26,167 bases of DNA from Clostridiales bacterium UBA1701 (GCA_002320035.1 DCJL01000021.1:83726-109892), one strand, 5' to 3'; positions 1 to 8,132 are shown, numbered from the stretch's first letter. The notes: a model not told the origin generated them from the sequence alone. Made by a program: numbers and translations.

Positions 1-921
1 TTCTTCGGCGGCGAGCCGCTGATGAATTGGGATGTGGTAAAACGGCTTGTGGCCTATGCAAGAAGCGTGGAAAAGGCGCGGGGCAAGAATTTCCGCTTCA
101 CCCTCACCACCAACGGCATTCTTATTGACGATGATGTTATCGACTTCGCCAACCGGGAGATGAGTAACGTGGTCCTCTCTCTGGACGGGCGGAAGGAGAT
201 TCATGACCGCCTGCGCGTTGATAAGGCTGGAAACGGAAGCTGGGAGCGCATTGTGCCCAAGTTCCAGAAAATGGTACAGGCCCGGGGCGGAAAAAATTAT
301 TATATGCGCGGCACCTTTACCCATGCCAACCCTGATTTTTTAAAGGATATTCAATGCATGCTGGATCTGGGTTTTACGGAGCTGAGCATGGAGCCCGTGG
401 TCTGCGCTCCCGGGGACCCTGCCGCCCTCACGGAAGCGGACAGAGCCATAGTCATGGAGCAGTACGAGGAGCTGGCGAGGCTCATGCTCCGCAGGGAGCG
501 GGAAGGCCGCCCTTTCACGTTCTATCATTATATGATAGACCTGGCCGGGGGACCCTGCATCTATAAGCGCATTTCCGGCTGCGGCTCCGGGACGGAGTAC
601 ATGGCCGTCACCCCCTGGGGGGACCTGTACCCCTGCCATCAGTTCGTAGGAGAAGAAAGCTATAAGTTGGGCAATATCTGGGACGGGGTCACAAACACTG
701 CCCTGCGCGAGGAATTCCGCTCCTGCAACGCCTATTCCAGAAGCGAGTGCGCCGACTGCTGGGCCAGGCTCTACTGCTCCGGCGGCTGCGCCGCCAATGC
801 CTACCATGCCTCGGGCTCCATCAGAGGCGTGTATGAGGCGGGCTGTGAGCTGTTCCGCAAACGGATCGAGTGTGCCATCATGGTCAAGGCCGTCCAGAGC
901 ATGGGCGGGGAGAGAAGCTGA
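1..921 (+). CDS. scfB: SCIFF-peptide radical SAM maturase, C-terminal part (cut by window edge)
   Basis: The frame is open from base 1 (FFGGEPLMN...) to the stop at 919-921, so the gene begins upstream of the window. About 306 codons are visible; family members are roughly 450 residues, so the N-terminal third with the CxxxCxxC radical SAM cluster is probably missing. The visible part starts at the GGEP motif, which contacts S-adenosylmethionine, continues through the barrel, and ends in a Cys-rich SPASM domain (TPWGDLYPCHQF, then CADCWARLYCSGGCAANAY and a last C in EAGCELF), which holds auxiliary 4Fe-4S clusters. Proteins of this type install thioether cross-links in the small Cys-rich SCIFF peptide of Clostridia; that role is family knowledge. 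The SCIFF precursor gene would be expected just upstream, outside the window. The stop abuts the next start (TGAATG), implying co-translation. The general family is certain; the SCIFF assignment rests on the recognisable SPASM sequence. Confidence 0.85.
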   Translation, partial: FFGGEPLMNWDVVKRLVAYARSVEKARGKNFRFTLTTNGILIDDDVIDFANREMSNVVLSLDGRKEIHDRLRVDKAGNGSWERIVPKFQKMVQARGGKNYYMRGTFTHANPDFLKDIQCMLDLGFTELSMEPVVCAPGDPAALTEADRAIVMEQYEELARLMLRREREGRPFTFYHYMIDLAGGPCIYKRISGCGSGTEYMAVTPWGDLYPCHQFVGEESYKLGNIWDGVTNTALREEFRSCNAYSRSECADCWARLYCSGGCAANAYHASGSIRGVYEAGCELFRKRIECAIMVKAVQSMGGERS

Positions 922-2280
922 ATGGATACCCCTATTGCGGATTTTGTCCGGGCTTACCAGCGGGCGGATATGGCCCGGCTGCACATGCCCGGCCACAAGG
1001 GCAGGGGCTCTCTGGGATGTGAGAGGCTGGATATAAGCGAGGTAAATGGGGCGGACGCCCTCTACGAGGCGGAGGGGATCATAGCCCGGAGCGAGGAAAA
1101 TGCCTCCCGCATTTTCGGCTCCGCCGCAACGCTGTATTCCACAGAGGGCTCCAGCCAATGCATCCGGGCCATGCTCCGCCTGGTAACGGCAAAGCGGCCG
1201 CGGGGCGCAAGGCCAGTGATCCTGGCTGCCAGAAATGCCCATAAGGCTTTTGTATATGCTGCCGCCCTGCTGGATTTTGACGTCATTTGGCTCCCGGCAG
1301 AGGGGGAGGGGGACTCTCTCTGCTCCCAGATCCTCCGGCCGGAACGGCTTGAAAAAGCCCTGACCGCTCTCCCTGCCCCGCCGGCGGCGGTATATGTGAC
1401 AAGCCCGGATTATCTGGGCGGACAGGCGGACATATCTGCCATGGCGGAAATCTGCCACCGGCATGGAACGCTTCTGGCCGTGGACAACGCCCACGGGGCC
1501 TATCTGCATTTTCTTCCTGCCCCGGCTCACCCGCTGGATCTGGGAGCGGATATTTGCTGCGATTCGGCCCACAAGACGCTTCCCGTTTTAACAGGCGGGG
1601 CCTATCTGCATATAGGAAAAAACGCCCCGGCGGATTTTTGCCCCGGGGCAAAGGCCGCCATGGCTCTGTTCGGATCCACAAGCCCCTCATACCTGACGCT
1701 CAGCTCCCTTGATCTCTGCAATAAATATCTCGCTGTGGGTTTTCGGGAAAAACTGGCCGCGACCCTTGTCCTTGTGGAGCAGACTCGCCGGCGCATTGAA
1801 AACAGGGGCTGGCATCTTCTGCCTTCCGACCCTCTGCGCCTTACCCTTGCCGCGCCGGTAAACAGCAGTGGCACGGCGCTTGCTCACCGCCTGCGGGACA
1901 GGGGCGTGGAGTGCGAATTTTCGGACCCGGATTTTCTCGTCCTTATGGCCACGCCAGAAAACCCGACCCGGGATTTTTCACGGCTCCTTGAGGCTCTGGG
2001 CGAAAACGGCTGCCTCCGGTACCGCCGCCCGCCCCGACCCGCTGTGCCGGGGGAGAGGATCATGAGCGTGCGACAGGCTCTGCTCGCCCCACACAGGAGC
2101 ATCCCGGCAGAAAAGGCTCTGGGTCGGGTGTGCGCCGGGCCCTCGGTGTCCTGCCCCCCGGCCGTTCCCATTGCGGTTCCCGGCGAGCTTATCTGCACCC
2201 GGGCAGCGGCGCTTTTTGAATATTACGGCATTAAAACCGTGGATGTGGTTTGTGACGGAGAATTTCAGGCAAAAAGTTGA
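922..2280 (+). CDS. PLP-dependent Orn/Lys/Arg decarboxylase family protein (fold I)
   Basis: A 452-residue fold-type I PLP enzyme of the ornithine/lysine/arginine decarboxylase family (YaaO/SpeA-like short form, usually about 460-490 residues). Landmarks are the N-terminal MPGHKGRG motif (residues 22-29), STEGSS (73-78) in the cofactor phosphate region, AVDNAHGAY (186-194) with Asp188 to pair with the PLP ring nitrogen, and SAHKTLPVLTG (215-225), in which Lys218 should form the Schiff base. The C-terminal part is less conserved and somewhat short. The enzyme would decarboxylate a basic amino acid to a polyamine precursor in the cytoplasm, but the substrate cannot be read from the sequence. 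The ATG directly follows the stop of the SCIFF maturase, and the GGGGAGAG Shine-Dalgarno lies inside that gene, so the two are one transcription unit. Confidence 0.88.
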   Translation: MDTPIADFVRAYQRADMARLHMPGHKGRGSLGCERLDISEVNGADALYEAEGIIARSEENASRIFGSAATLYSTEGSSQCIRAMLRLVTAKRPRGARPVILAARNAHKAFVYAAALLDFDVIWLPAEGEGDSLCSQILRPERLEKALTALPAPPAAVYVTSPDYLGGQADISAMAEICHRHGTLLAVDNAHGAYLHFLPAPAHPLDLGADICCDSAHKTLPVLTGGAYLHIGKNAPADFCPGAKAAMALFGSTSPSYLTLSSLDLCNKYLAVGFREKLAATLVLVEQTRRRIENRGWHLLPSDPLRLTLAAPVNSSGTALAHRLRDRGVECEFSDPDFLVLMATPENPTRDFSRLLEALGENGCLRYRRPPRPAVPGERIMSVRQALLAPHRSIPAEKALGRVCAGPSVSCPPAVPIAVPGELICTRAAALFEYYGIKTVDVVCDGEFQAKS

Positions 2281-2306
2281 CAGTGTGGGCTTAGCTGTGG
2301 TAGTAA
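2277..2306 (+). promoter_or_regulatory. Putative promoter of the choloylglycine hydrolase gene
   Basis: A consensus -35 TTGACA (2277-2282) overlaps the stop codon of the decarboxylase gene. Eighteen bases later comes TAGTAA (2301-2306), preceded by TG (2298-2299) as an extended -10. The -10 itself is weak (3/6), so the call depends on the perfect -35 and the TG element. A strong Shine-Dalgarno AGGGGAGG (2323-2330) precedes the ATG at 2338. Confidence 0.4.
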
Positions 2307-2337
2307 TAGGGTAAAATAAAGCAGGGGAGGCATTGAT

Positions 2338-3312
2338 ATGTGTACTGCGGCAACTTATAAAACAAAAGATTTCTACTTTGGCAGAACGCTGGACTATGAA
2401 TTTTCTTATGGGGATGAAATTGTGGTCACACCACGGAACTACCCCTTTTTATTCCGGGCGGCAGGGGAGATGAAAAGCCATTACGCTTTCATTGGAACTG
2501 CCCATGTGGCCGAGGGCTATCCTCTCTATTATGAGGGGGCAAACGAGAAGGGCCTCTGCATAGCGGGGCTTAACTTCGTGGGCAACGCGGTATACAGGCC
2601 CAGAACCGAGGGCCGGGATAACGTGGCCCAGTTTGAGTTGATTCCCTGGATCCTTGGCCGCTGTGCCAGCGTAGCTGAGGCCCGGGCGCTGCTTGGTAAA
2701 ATCAATATAACGGACGAGCCCTTTAACGAGACGCTGCCCCTGGCTCAGCTTCACTGGCTCATAGCCGACAGGGAGGAGGCCGTCTGCCTTGAGAGCGTGA
2801 AGGAGGGGATCCAGGTGTATGATAACCCTGCCGGGGTGCTCACAAATAACCCGCCTTTCCCTCAGCAGATGTTCTCTCTGAATAATTATATGCATCTATC
2901 CCCCAGGGACCCGGTGAACAGCTTTTCCGATAAACTGGAGCTTAAGACTTATTCCCGGGGTATGGGCGCTTTAGGGCTCCCGGGAGATCTGTCCTCTCAG
3001 TCCCGCTTCACCCGGGTGGCCTTTGTGAAGCTCAACTCCGTCTCAGGAGATTCGGAAGGCGAGAGCGTCAGCCAGTTTTTCCATATTCTCAACTCCGTTG
3101 ACCAGCAGCGGGGCTGCGATATACTTGAAAACGGAGCATATGAGATAACGCTTTACACCTGCTGCATGAATGCCGACCGGGGCATATACTACTGCACCAC
3201 CTATGATAACCATCAAATAAGCGCCGTTGACATGTTCAGAGAGCCTCTTGACGGCATGGTGCTCTCCCGCTATTCTTTCATTACCCAGGAACAGATTAGG
3301 AGACTGAACTGA
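2338..3312 (+). CDS. Choloylglycine hydrolase / bile salt hydrolase-type amidase
   Basis: A 324-residue N-terminal-nucleophile hydrolase of the linear-amide C-N hydrolase family. Removing Met1 exposes Cys2 (MCTAATY), the nucleophile. The other active-site positions of bile salt hydrolases are present: Arg16 and Asp19 (FGRTLDYEFSYG), Asn79 in AGLNFVGNAVY (Asn here is typical of bile salt hydrolases, Tyr of penicillin V acylases), Asn170 in GVLTNNPPF, and Arg223 in SSQSRFTRVAF. Length and motif spacing match the family. The expected reaction is release of taurine or glycine from conjugated bile acids in the cytoplasm; no signal peptide is seen. It has its own Shine-Dalgarno 7 bases upstream and probably its own promoter. 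If taurine-conjugated bile acids are used, the product taurine is a sulfonate, but no taurine-metabolising gene is visible here. Confidence 0.87.
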   Translation: MCTAATYKTKDFYFGRTLDYEFSYGDEIVVTPRNYPFLFRAAGEMKSHYAFIGTAHVAEGYPLYYEGANEKGLCIAGLNFVGNAVYRPRTEGRDNVAQFELIPWILGRCASVAEARALLGKINITDEPFNETLPLAQLHWLIADREEAVCLESVKEGIQVYDNPAGVLTNNPPFPQQMFSLNNYMHLSPRDPVNSFSDKLELKTYSRGMGALGLPGDLSSQSRFTRVAFVKLNSVSGDSEGESVSQFFHILNSVDQQRGCDILENGAYEITLYTCCMNADRGIYYCTTYDNHQISAVDMFREPLDGMVLSRYSFITQEQIRRLN

Positions 3313-3381
3313 GAACATTAAGATTGTATAAAGATTTTTGCTGGACATCGGCCCCTCCATATGGTATTCTCAGATAAAACG

Positions 3382-3414
3382 GCCGCCGCGGCCCCGGAAA
3401 GAGTGCGCGGCGGC
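3382..3414 (+). terminator. GC-rich hairpin between the hydrolase gene and kup
   Basis: GCCGCCGCG (3382-3390) and CGCGGCGGC (3406-3414) form a perfect 9-bp stem with a 15-base loop. No clear T-run follows, so this could be a weak terminator of the upstream gene or a leader hairpin of kup. The leader before kup is only about 140 bases, too short for a complete c-di-AMP (ydaO-type) riboswitch. Confidence 0.4.
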
Positions 3415-3452
3415 TTCGCATATTAAATGCGGCCACTGGAGGCAGAAAAGAA

Positions 3453-5468
3453 ATGAAAACCGCAGAGATAGAAAGAAGCCGTCCCCGGCCCCGGGAAAGA
3501 GCCAGTCTTGGGCTGATGCTCATTGCCATCGGCGTCGTATACGGTGACATTGGCACTTCCCCTCTGTATGTCATGAAATCCATTTTGGAGGGAAACGGAG
3601 GCATTGCCGCTGTGGACAGGGAGTTCATAATCGGCGCCTACTCCCTTATTATATGGACGGTTACCCTGCTGACTACCGTTAAATATGTTCTTATCGCCAT
3701 GAAGGCAGACAACAATGGCGAGGGCGGTATTTTCTCCCTATACAGTCTTGTGCGCCGTTACGGCCGTTTTCTGGTCATCCCTGCCATGATAGGGGGCGCA
3801 GCCCTGCTGGCTGACGGGATTTTGACTCCTGCCGTTACCGTCACAACGGCCATAGAGGGCCTGCGCAGTATTCCAGCCATGCACAGGCTTCTGGGTGACG
3901 GTCAGCTGGGTGTAATTTTGATTACATTATGCATAATAGCCGTTCTCTTTTCTGCCCAGCGGGCGGGAACCAGCAAAATAGGCCGGGCTTTCGGGCCGGT
4001 CATGCTTCTGTGGTTTGCTTTTCTGGGAGCGGGCGGCCTTGTACATATGCTGGAGGATATTTCCGTGCTGCGGGCCCTGAACCCCCTGCACGCTGTAAAG
4101 GTGCTCATAAGCCCCAACAACAAGGCGGGCTTTATGATACTTGGCAGCGTCTTTCTGGCCACCACCGGCGCGGAGGCTCTGTATTCCGACATGGGCCACG
4201 TGGGCAAGGAAAACATCTATGCGAGCTGGCCTTTTGTAAAAATCTGCCTGCTGCTGAATTACGGCGGTCAGTGTGCCTGGATCCTGGGCAGCAGGGGAGA
4301 CGCGTCCCTGGCGGCGATAAGCGATATGAACCCTTTTTTCCTGATGCTGCCCGAGGCCCTGCGCCCCTTTGCGGTGCTTATGAGCGCAGCGGCGGCCATC
4401 ATTGCTTCCCAGGCGCTTATAACCGGTTCTTTCACACTGGTGTCTGAGGCCATCAATCTGGATCTGCTGCCCCATATGCAGATAAGCTATCCCGCAGAGA
4501 CAAAGGGTCAGCTTTACATATCCCTTGTGAACACGATGATATGGATAGGCTGTTCCCTTGTGGTGATCGGCTTCCGCACCAGCGCGCGGATGGAGGCGGC
4601 CTACGGCCTCGCCATAACCGTTACCATGCTGATGACCACGGTGCTTCTGGTGGCCTATCTCATGGGGCGGCGTCGTAAGCGGCTGCTTGGGACGCTGGTA
4701 GGCCTTGCGTTCGGCAGCCTGGAGGCTGTATTTTTCATTTCCAGTCTGGGCAAATTCAGGCATGGGGGCTATGTGGCCGCGTGTATGGCTCTCGCCCTGT
4801 TTCTTGTCATGGTCATATGGCACAGGGCCACAAAGATTGAAAAATCACAGAGTGTTACGCTTGAAATGCGAAAATACATAGAAAAGCTTGACACTTTGCG
4901 CCGGGATGAGAGCATACCAAAACGCACGGAGAACATGGTTTTTATCACAAACCGGAGCAACCCGGAGTATGTTGACCGGGACATTCTTTATTCCATTCTG
5001 GATAAAGACCCCAAGCGGGCGGAAGCATACTGGTTTTTGAACGTCAGCGTCACGGACAAACCCGACGATGCCAGTTACAGCGTTGAGACCTATGGCACAA
5101 ATTTTGTGTTCTTTGTGAAGCTGTCCCTTGGCTTTAAGGTAGACCAGCGGATCAACGTCTATCTGCGTCAGATCGTAAGCGATTTGCTTCAAAGCGGTGA
5201 AATGCAGCCCCAGGACAGAAAGCACTCGATTTACGGCCCCTCCCAGGTGGGCAACTTCAAATTTGGCTTTATCCGCCGCATTATCAGTTCCGATAACGAC
5301 TGCTCCGCTATGGACAGCTTTATCCTCTCGGCCAAATACGCGATACGGAGCATGATCGGCTCCCCCATCAAGTGGTACGGGCTGGAGACTTCCTCCCTGA
5401 TCATAGAGAGCGTCCCCATGTTCCTCCCCGGAAAGAGAGCGGTCAGCCTCCGGCGCGAGGAAAAGTAA
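3453..5468 (+). CDS. kup: KUP-family potassium uptake transporter
   Basis: A 671-residue protein with the family hallmark GVVYGDIGTSPLYV near residues 27-40, then about twelve hydrophobic segments up to roughly residue 460, and a hydrophilic C-terminal domain of about 200 residues, the usual KUP/HAK/KT architecture (bacterial members about 620-700 residues). It would carry K+ into the cell, probably with protons, at the cytoplasmic membrane. Start: GGAGG (3438-3442) lies 10 bases before the ATG; the gene upstream ends 140 bases away, so kup is probably expressed on its own. The end faces the minus-strand operon across a palindrome-rich junction. Nothing looks truncated. Confidence 0.95.
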   Translation: MKTAEIERSRPRPRERASLGLMLIAIGVVYGDIGTSPLYVMKSILEGNGGIAAVDREFIIGAYSLIIWTVTLLTTVKYVLIAMKADNNGEGGIFSLYSLVRRYGRFLVIPAMIGGAALLADGILTPAVTVTTAIEGLRSIPAMHRLLGDGQLGVILITLCIIAVLFSAQRAGTSKIGRAFGPVMLLWFAFLGAGGLVHMLEDISVLRALNPLHAVKVLISPNNKAGFMILGSVFLATTGAEALYSDMGHVGKENIYASWPFVKICLLLNYGGQCAWILGSRGDASLAAISDMNPFFLMLPEALRPFAVLMSAAAAIIASQALITGSFTLVSEAINLDLLPHMQISYPAETKGQLYISLVNTMIWIGCSLVVIGFRTSARMEAAYGLAITVTMLMTTVLLVAYLMGRRRKRLLGTLVGLAFGSLEAVFFISSLGKFRHGGYVAACMALALFLVMVIWHRATKIEKSQSVTLEMRKYIEKLDTLRRDESIPKRTENMVFITNRSNPEYVDRDILYSILDKDPKRAEAYWFLNVSVTDKPDDASYSVETYGTNFVFFVKLSLGFKVDQRINVYLRQIVSDLLQSGEMQPQDRKHSIYGPSQVGNFKFGFIRRIISSDNDCSAMDSFILSAKYAIRSMIGSPIKWYGLETSSLIIESVPMFLPGKRAVSLRREEK

Positions 5469-5470
5469 AA

Positions 5471-5510
5471 AGGCCAGCGCCTGCCCGGTAATCCGGGCGG
5501 GCGCTGGCCT
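5471..5510. terminator. Strong 18-bp hairpin at the kup/minus-operon junction
   Basis: AGGCCAGCGCCTGCCCGG (5471-5488), loop TAAT, and a right arm (5493-5510) complementary except for one wobble pair. On the plus strand no T-run follows; on the minus strand the stem is followed by TTTTTACTTTT (5460-5470), so it looks like a better terminator for leftward transcription arriving from the long minus-strand operon, while still capping kup mRNA. Confidence 0.7.
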
Positions 5511-5519
5511 CAGCTTGTC

Positions 5520-5721
5520 AAAAAAGTCCATGCCGGACTTTTTTGGCTTCGCTTTCCGCCGGGCATTTTGACGCTGTTAAAATGCCGCTTCGCTCAAAAG
5601 GCTTGTTTTCAAGCCTTTTGACGGCGGCTTATCCCATTTGAGGCGGGCCTTGCCCCCTCAAGCTCCCCCGCGGCGCAGTTGTTTTTCGCTTCGGCAAGCG
5701 TTTTTTGACCGTCTCAAAAAA
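5520..5721. repeat. Array of consecutive palindromes in the 5469-5815 gene-free junction
   Basis: Four further inverted repeats follow each other: AAAAAAGTCC (5520-5529) with GGACTTTTTT (5535-5544); GGCATTTT (5562-5569) with AAAATGCC (5579-5586); CAAAAGGCTTG (5595-5605) with CAAGCCTTTTG (5610-5620); TTTTTTGA (5701-5708) with TCAAAAAA (5714-5721). The first two are each followed by GCTTCGCT (5546-5553 and 5587-5594). The first is a workable bidirectional terminator; the whole looks like an intergenic repeat element. Bases 5722-5815 hold nothing that I recognise. Confidence 0.6.
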
Positions 5722-5815
5722 ATACGCATTAGGACCGCCTCTGCCTCAGGAAAGCGCCTAAGCTTCTCACAAAACGCTGCCCTTTTCACTTTCAGGCTTC
5801 AAACCGCGGTGGTGC

Positions 5816-7276
5816 TTATACCTTGCTCAAATCATCATCCTTCATGCAAAGATGAACCGCGCCCAGCTTGAAAGTCTTGGGCAGCGCGAGGATGTTCGGG
5901 TTCGGACCGGTATATTTTTTCATTGCATCGGCCAGAGCCTCCTCAAAGGTCGCGCGGGTTTTAAGGCCCATGGAACGCGCGATACCGGGTTCCTGCGCGC
6001 CAACAATGTAAATGGCGCTGGTGTTCATCTCCGCAATATGGCCGCAACTCATCATTGAAAAGCCGTGGAACGGGTGGAAGGCGTTGGCAAAGCGATATTT
6101 TCTGATATATTCCTGGTTGGTAGCAAAGTACTCGCCGTAGCGGTTCATATCGGCGAGGGTATTCATATAGTCATGCTGGAACATCTCATACAGCTCCCGC
6201 AGGTATGGCCAGCGCTCGTCATGAAAGTAGCCGTTGCAGATGGATGAGCAGATCATAACGCATTTATCACTCATTACGCGCTTGTGGCGAATAACCTGTG
6301 CGGAAAGCGCCTGCATCATCTGGATCGGGTTGGTGCCCATTCCGTTTCCGTAGTGAAAGTCCTGGGGCATGCCAAACACCATAATATCGTACTTTTTTTC
6401 TGCCCAAGGTACATAGGTGCGTTTGTTTGCCAGCTCCCAGGAAACCGGCATCATCTCCGCGGCATAACCGCTGTATATTGCGATCTGGCGGGAGTAGGTG
6501 TCCAGGACCGCATCGCAGCAGAAGAAGGGGTGACCCATTTTTTCTTCCATATGCATACTGATTTCATCAAACTTTGTACGCATCAGGGAGTGGCCGGAGA
6601 CAGGGACAAAGTCCTTCCTGTGCATGACGGAAGGCACATGATGGCTGGCAATGGAGCGCCAGTGGGTAATGCCGGTGGCAGAATGCTTGTAGCCGCCGGA
6701 ATAGCCGCCGTAGGGGTTGCCCTGTGTGTGACCGATGAGTATCGGAATATCGCAGTCGAAAACATACTTATTCATCAGAACGGGGTCGCCGTGGCGGGTA
6801 CAGCCCAGATCGACCATGTGCTCATAGTCCTCGCTGTCGTGAGAGCTTATCTGGCCGTAAGGGTAGAACTCGTTATAAAGCTCTTCACCGAAAATCTTCT
6901 TGATTTCTCCCTCCGTGGCACGGGGATGGAGGCCGTTGGAAACCAAAAAGAGGATATCTTTCTTGTCAACCCCGCCGGCATAAAGCTCATCAAGGCAGGC
7001 GCGGATGGAAACTTTTCTGTGGCTGGTGGCCTGAACCCCGCCCTTTACAATATCGGGAATGACAAAAACGACGGTCTTTCCGGGCGCGGCCAGCTCCCGA
7101 AGCGCAGGCATACCGATGGGGTTCCGGATGCTTTCAAGGGTGGCGTTATAAAGGCTGTCCCAATCCTGGGGCAGGCAGGGGGGATCTGCCACAGTTTCCC
7201 CGGGAATAAAAACGTCTGTGCTGTCGGGCAATTCTGCCGAGAGCATACCGTGTCCGTACTCAAAATCCAGTTTCAT
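5816..7276 (-). CDS. LarA-like nickel-pincer-dependent racemase/epimerase
   Basis: A 486-residue protein of the lactate racemase LarA superfamily (family members about 420-500 residues). Visible landmarks: SNGLHPR with His117 (matching LarA His108), YSGGYKHSATGI with Lys197 (matching Lys184, which binds the nickel pincer nucleotide) and His213 exactly 16 residues later (matching the nickel ligand His200). His183 precedes the glycine-rich loop but with four extra residues compared with LarA. Such enzymes racemise or epimerise alpha-hydroxy acids; the substrate here is unknown, and cofactor synthesis would need LarB/C/E from elsewhere. Start: the upstream in-frame GTG (7288) overlaps the preceding stop region, whereas the ATG at 7276 has GAGG ahead; eight bases separate it from the TIM-like gene. 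It is the last gene of the long operon, suggesting a role late in the pathway on a hydroxy acid or sugar acid (inference). Confidence 0.82.
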   Translation of the reverse strand: MKLDFEYGHGMLSAELPDSTDVFIPGETVADPPCLPQDWDSLYNATLESIRNPIGMPALRELAAPGKTVVFVIPDIVKGGVQATSHRKVSIRACLDELYAGGVDKKDILFLVSNGLHPRATEGEIKKIFGEELYNEFYPYGQISSHDSEDYEHMVDLGCTRHGDPVLMNKYVFDCDIPILIGHTQGNPYGGYSGGYKHSATGITHWRSIASHHVPSVMHRKDFVPVSGHSLMRTKFDEISMHMEEKMGHPFFCCDAVLDTYSRQIAIYSGYAAEMMPVSWELANKRTYVPWAEKKYDIMVFGMPQDFHYGNGMGTNPIQMMQALSAQVIRHKRVMSDKCVMICSSICNGYFHDERWPYLRELYEMFQHDYMNTLADMNRYGEYFATNQEYIRKYRFANAFHPFHGFSMMSCGHIAEMNTSAIYIVGAQEPGIARSMGLKTRATFEEALADAMKKYTGPNPNILALPKTFKLGAVHLCMKDDDLSKV

Positions 7277-7284
7277 GTTTTTCC

Positions 7285-8121
7285 TCACTTTCCAAGATAG
7301 GTCTTGATGATTTCCAAATACTCATCGGGATAAAACCCTATTTCGCCGGAGAAGCGGGTGAGCGCGATCAGGCCGCCGTCGATCTCCTCAATCGAGGCCA
7401 GCATTTCCGCGTTGTCCTTCTTCAGGCCGCCGCCATATACCACGTCAATCCCGCCTGTAATCTCCTTGATATATTTTGCGATTTTAGTTATATAGGGCTT
7501 GTCTGCCGGGGTTTTGCCGGGTCCGATGGACCAGATCGGCTCATATCCGATGACAACCCTGCTCTTGTCAACGCCGTCCAGACCTACTTCAAGCTGCTCC
7601 CTGAGAACCGCCTGCCAGCAGCCCAGCTCTTCGCTCTTCTCGCCGATACAGTAAAGAACCTTCATCCCGTTTTCCACCGCGATTCTGACCTCCTGATTGA
7701 GAAGCCTGTTAACCGCAGCGGAGTCGGTAACTCCGGCTTCTGCCAGAATGCCCGCTTTGTCGGCCCTCTCCTCACAGTGGCCGATAATCACGGCGGAGAC
7801 GCCCATGGCCTTCATGATGCTTGCCGGGCGGTTGGTGGTAAACGCGCCAAAGTTGCCGCCTGGGGCGGTGTTCATGCGGTAAACCCCCTGACAGCCCACT
7901 TCAACCGGGCTGTCTTCCGCTCTTGCGGCAACAGCGTTCAGGATGTGTGCCTCGGGAAAGAAATCCACGAACTCTGCCTCATCACGGGAGTAGCTGCGCA
8001 GCGCGCTCTGGGTGTTGGAAACAATATAATTTGCCCACTCGTTTACAGGTGCAATTCTGTTGACGCCGCCGAGCTCCGCAGGAACGTCAAATCTTTTTAA
8101 ATTCAAATACAGGTGCTTCAT
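7285..8121 (-). CDS. Triosephosphate isomerase-like ketose/aldose isomerase (divergent)
   Basis: A 278-residue TIM-barrel protein with the triosephosphate isomerase catalytic set: Asn7 and Lys9 (LNLKRF replaces the usual NWKMN), His115 in VIIGHCEER, and Glu194 in GYEPIWSIGPGKTP (loop 6). It differs from the housekeeping enzyme in length (about 250 is usual), in GAFTTNRPAS near residues 92-101 where GA(Y/F)TGE(I/V)S is expected, and in YGGG (229-232) instead of YGGS(V). Catalysis should be intact while substrate contacts are altered, as in TIM paralogues that isomerise tetrulose phosphates in erythritol catabolism. Start ATG at 8121 has GAGGTAGGA ahead and follows the phosphofructokinase gene by 11 bases. 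It may also simply be a second triosephosphate isomerase handling the DHAP formed by the neighbouring aldolase. Confidence 0.85.
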   Translation of the reverse strand: MKHLYLNLKRFDVPAELGGVNRIAPVNEWANYIVSNTQSALRSYSRDEAEFVDFFPEAHILNAVAARAEDSPVEVGCQGVYRMNTAPGGNFGAFTTNRPASIMKAMGVSAVIIGHCEERADKAGILAEAGVTDSAAVNRLLNQEVRIAVENGMKVLYCIGEKSEELGCWQAVLREQLEVGLDGVDKSRVVIGYEPIWSIGPGKTPADKPYITKIAKYIKEITGGIDVVYGGGLKKDNAEMLASIEEIDGGLIALTRFSGEIGFYPDEYLEIIKTYLGK

Positions 8122-8132
8122 TTCATCCTACC

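Noticed and set aside
340..1572. 410-codon open frame on the minus strand
   Set aside because: Antisense to the SCIFF maturase and decarboxylase genes and spanning their junction; no family motifs.
3313..3452. Possible c-di-AMP riboswitch before the potassium transporter gene
   Set aside because: The leader is about 140 bases and shows only one GC-rich hairpin; the multi-helix pattern of ydaO-type riboswitches is not seen.
3927..4823. 298-codon open frame on the minus strand within kup
   Set aside because: Antisense shadow rich in His, Arg and Gln, with no membrane or domain features.
6284..7300. 338-codon open frame on the plus strand
   Set aside because: It lies antisense to the LarA-like gene, whose frame has clear family motifs; the plus-strand translation has no recognisable domain and no Shine-Dalgarno.
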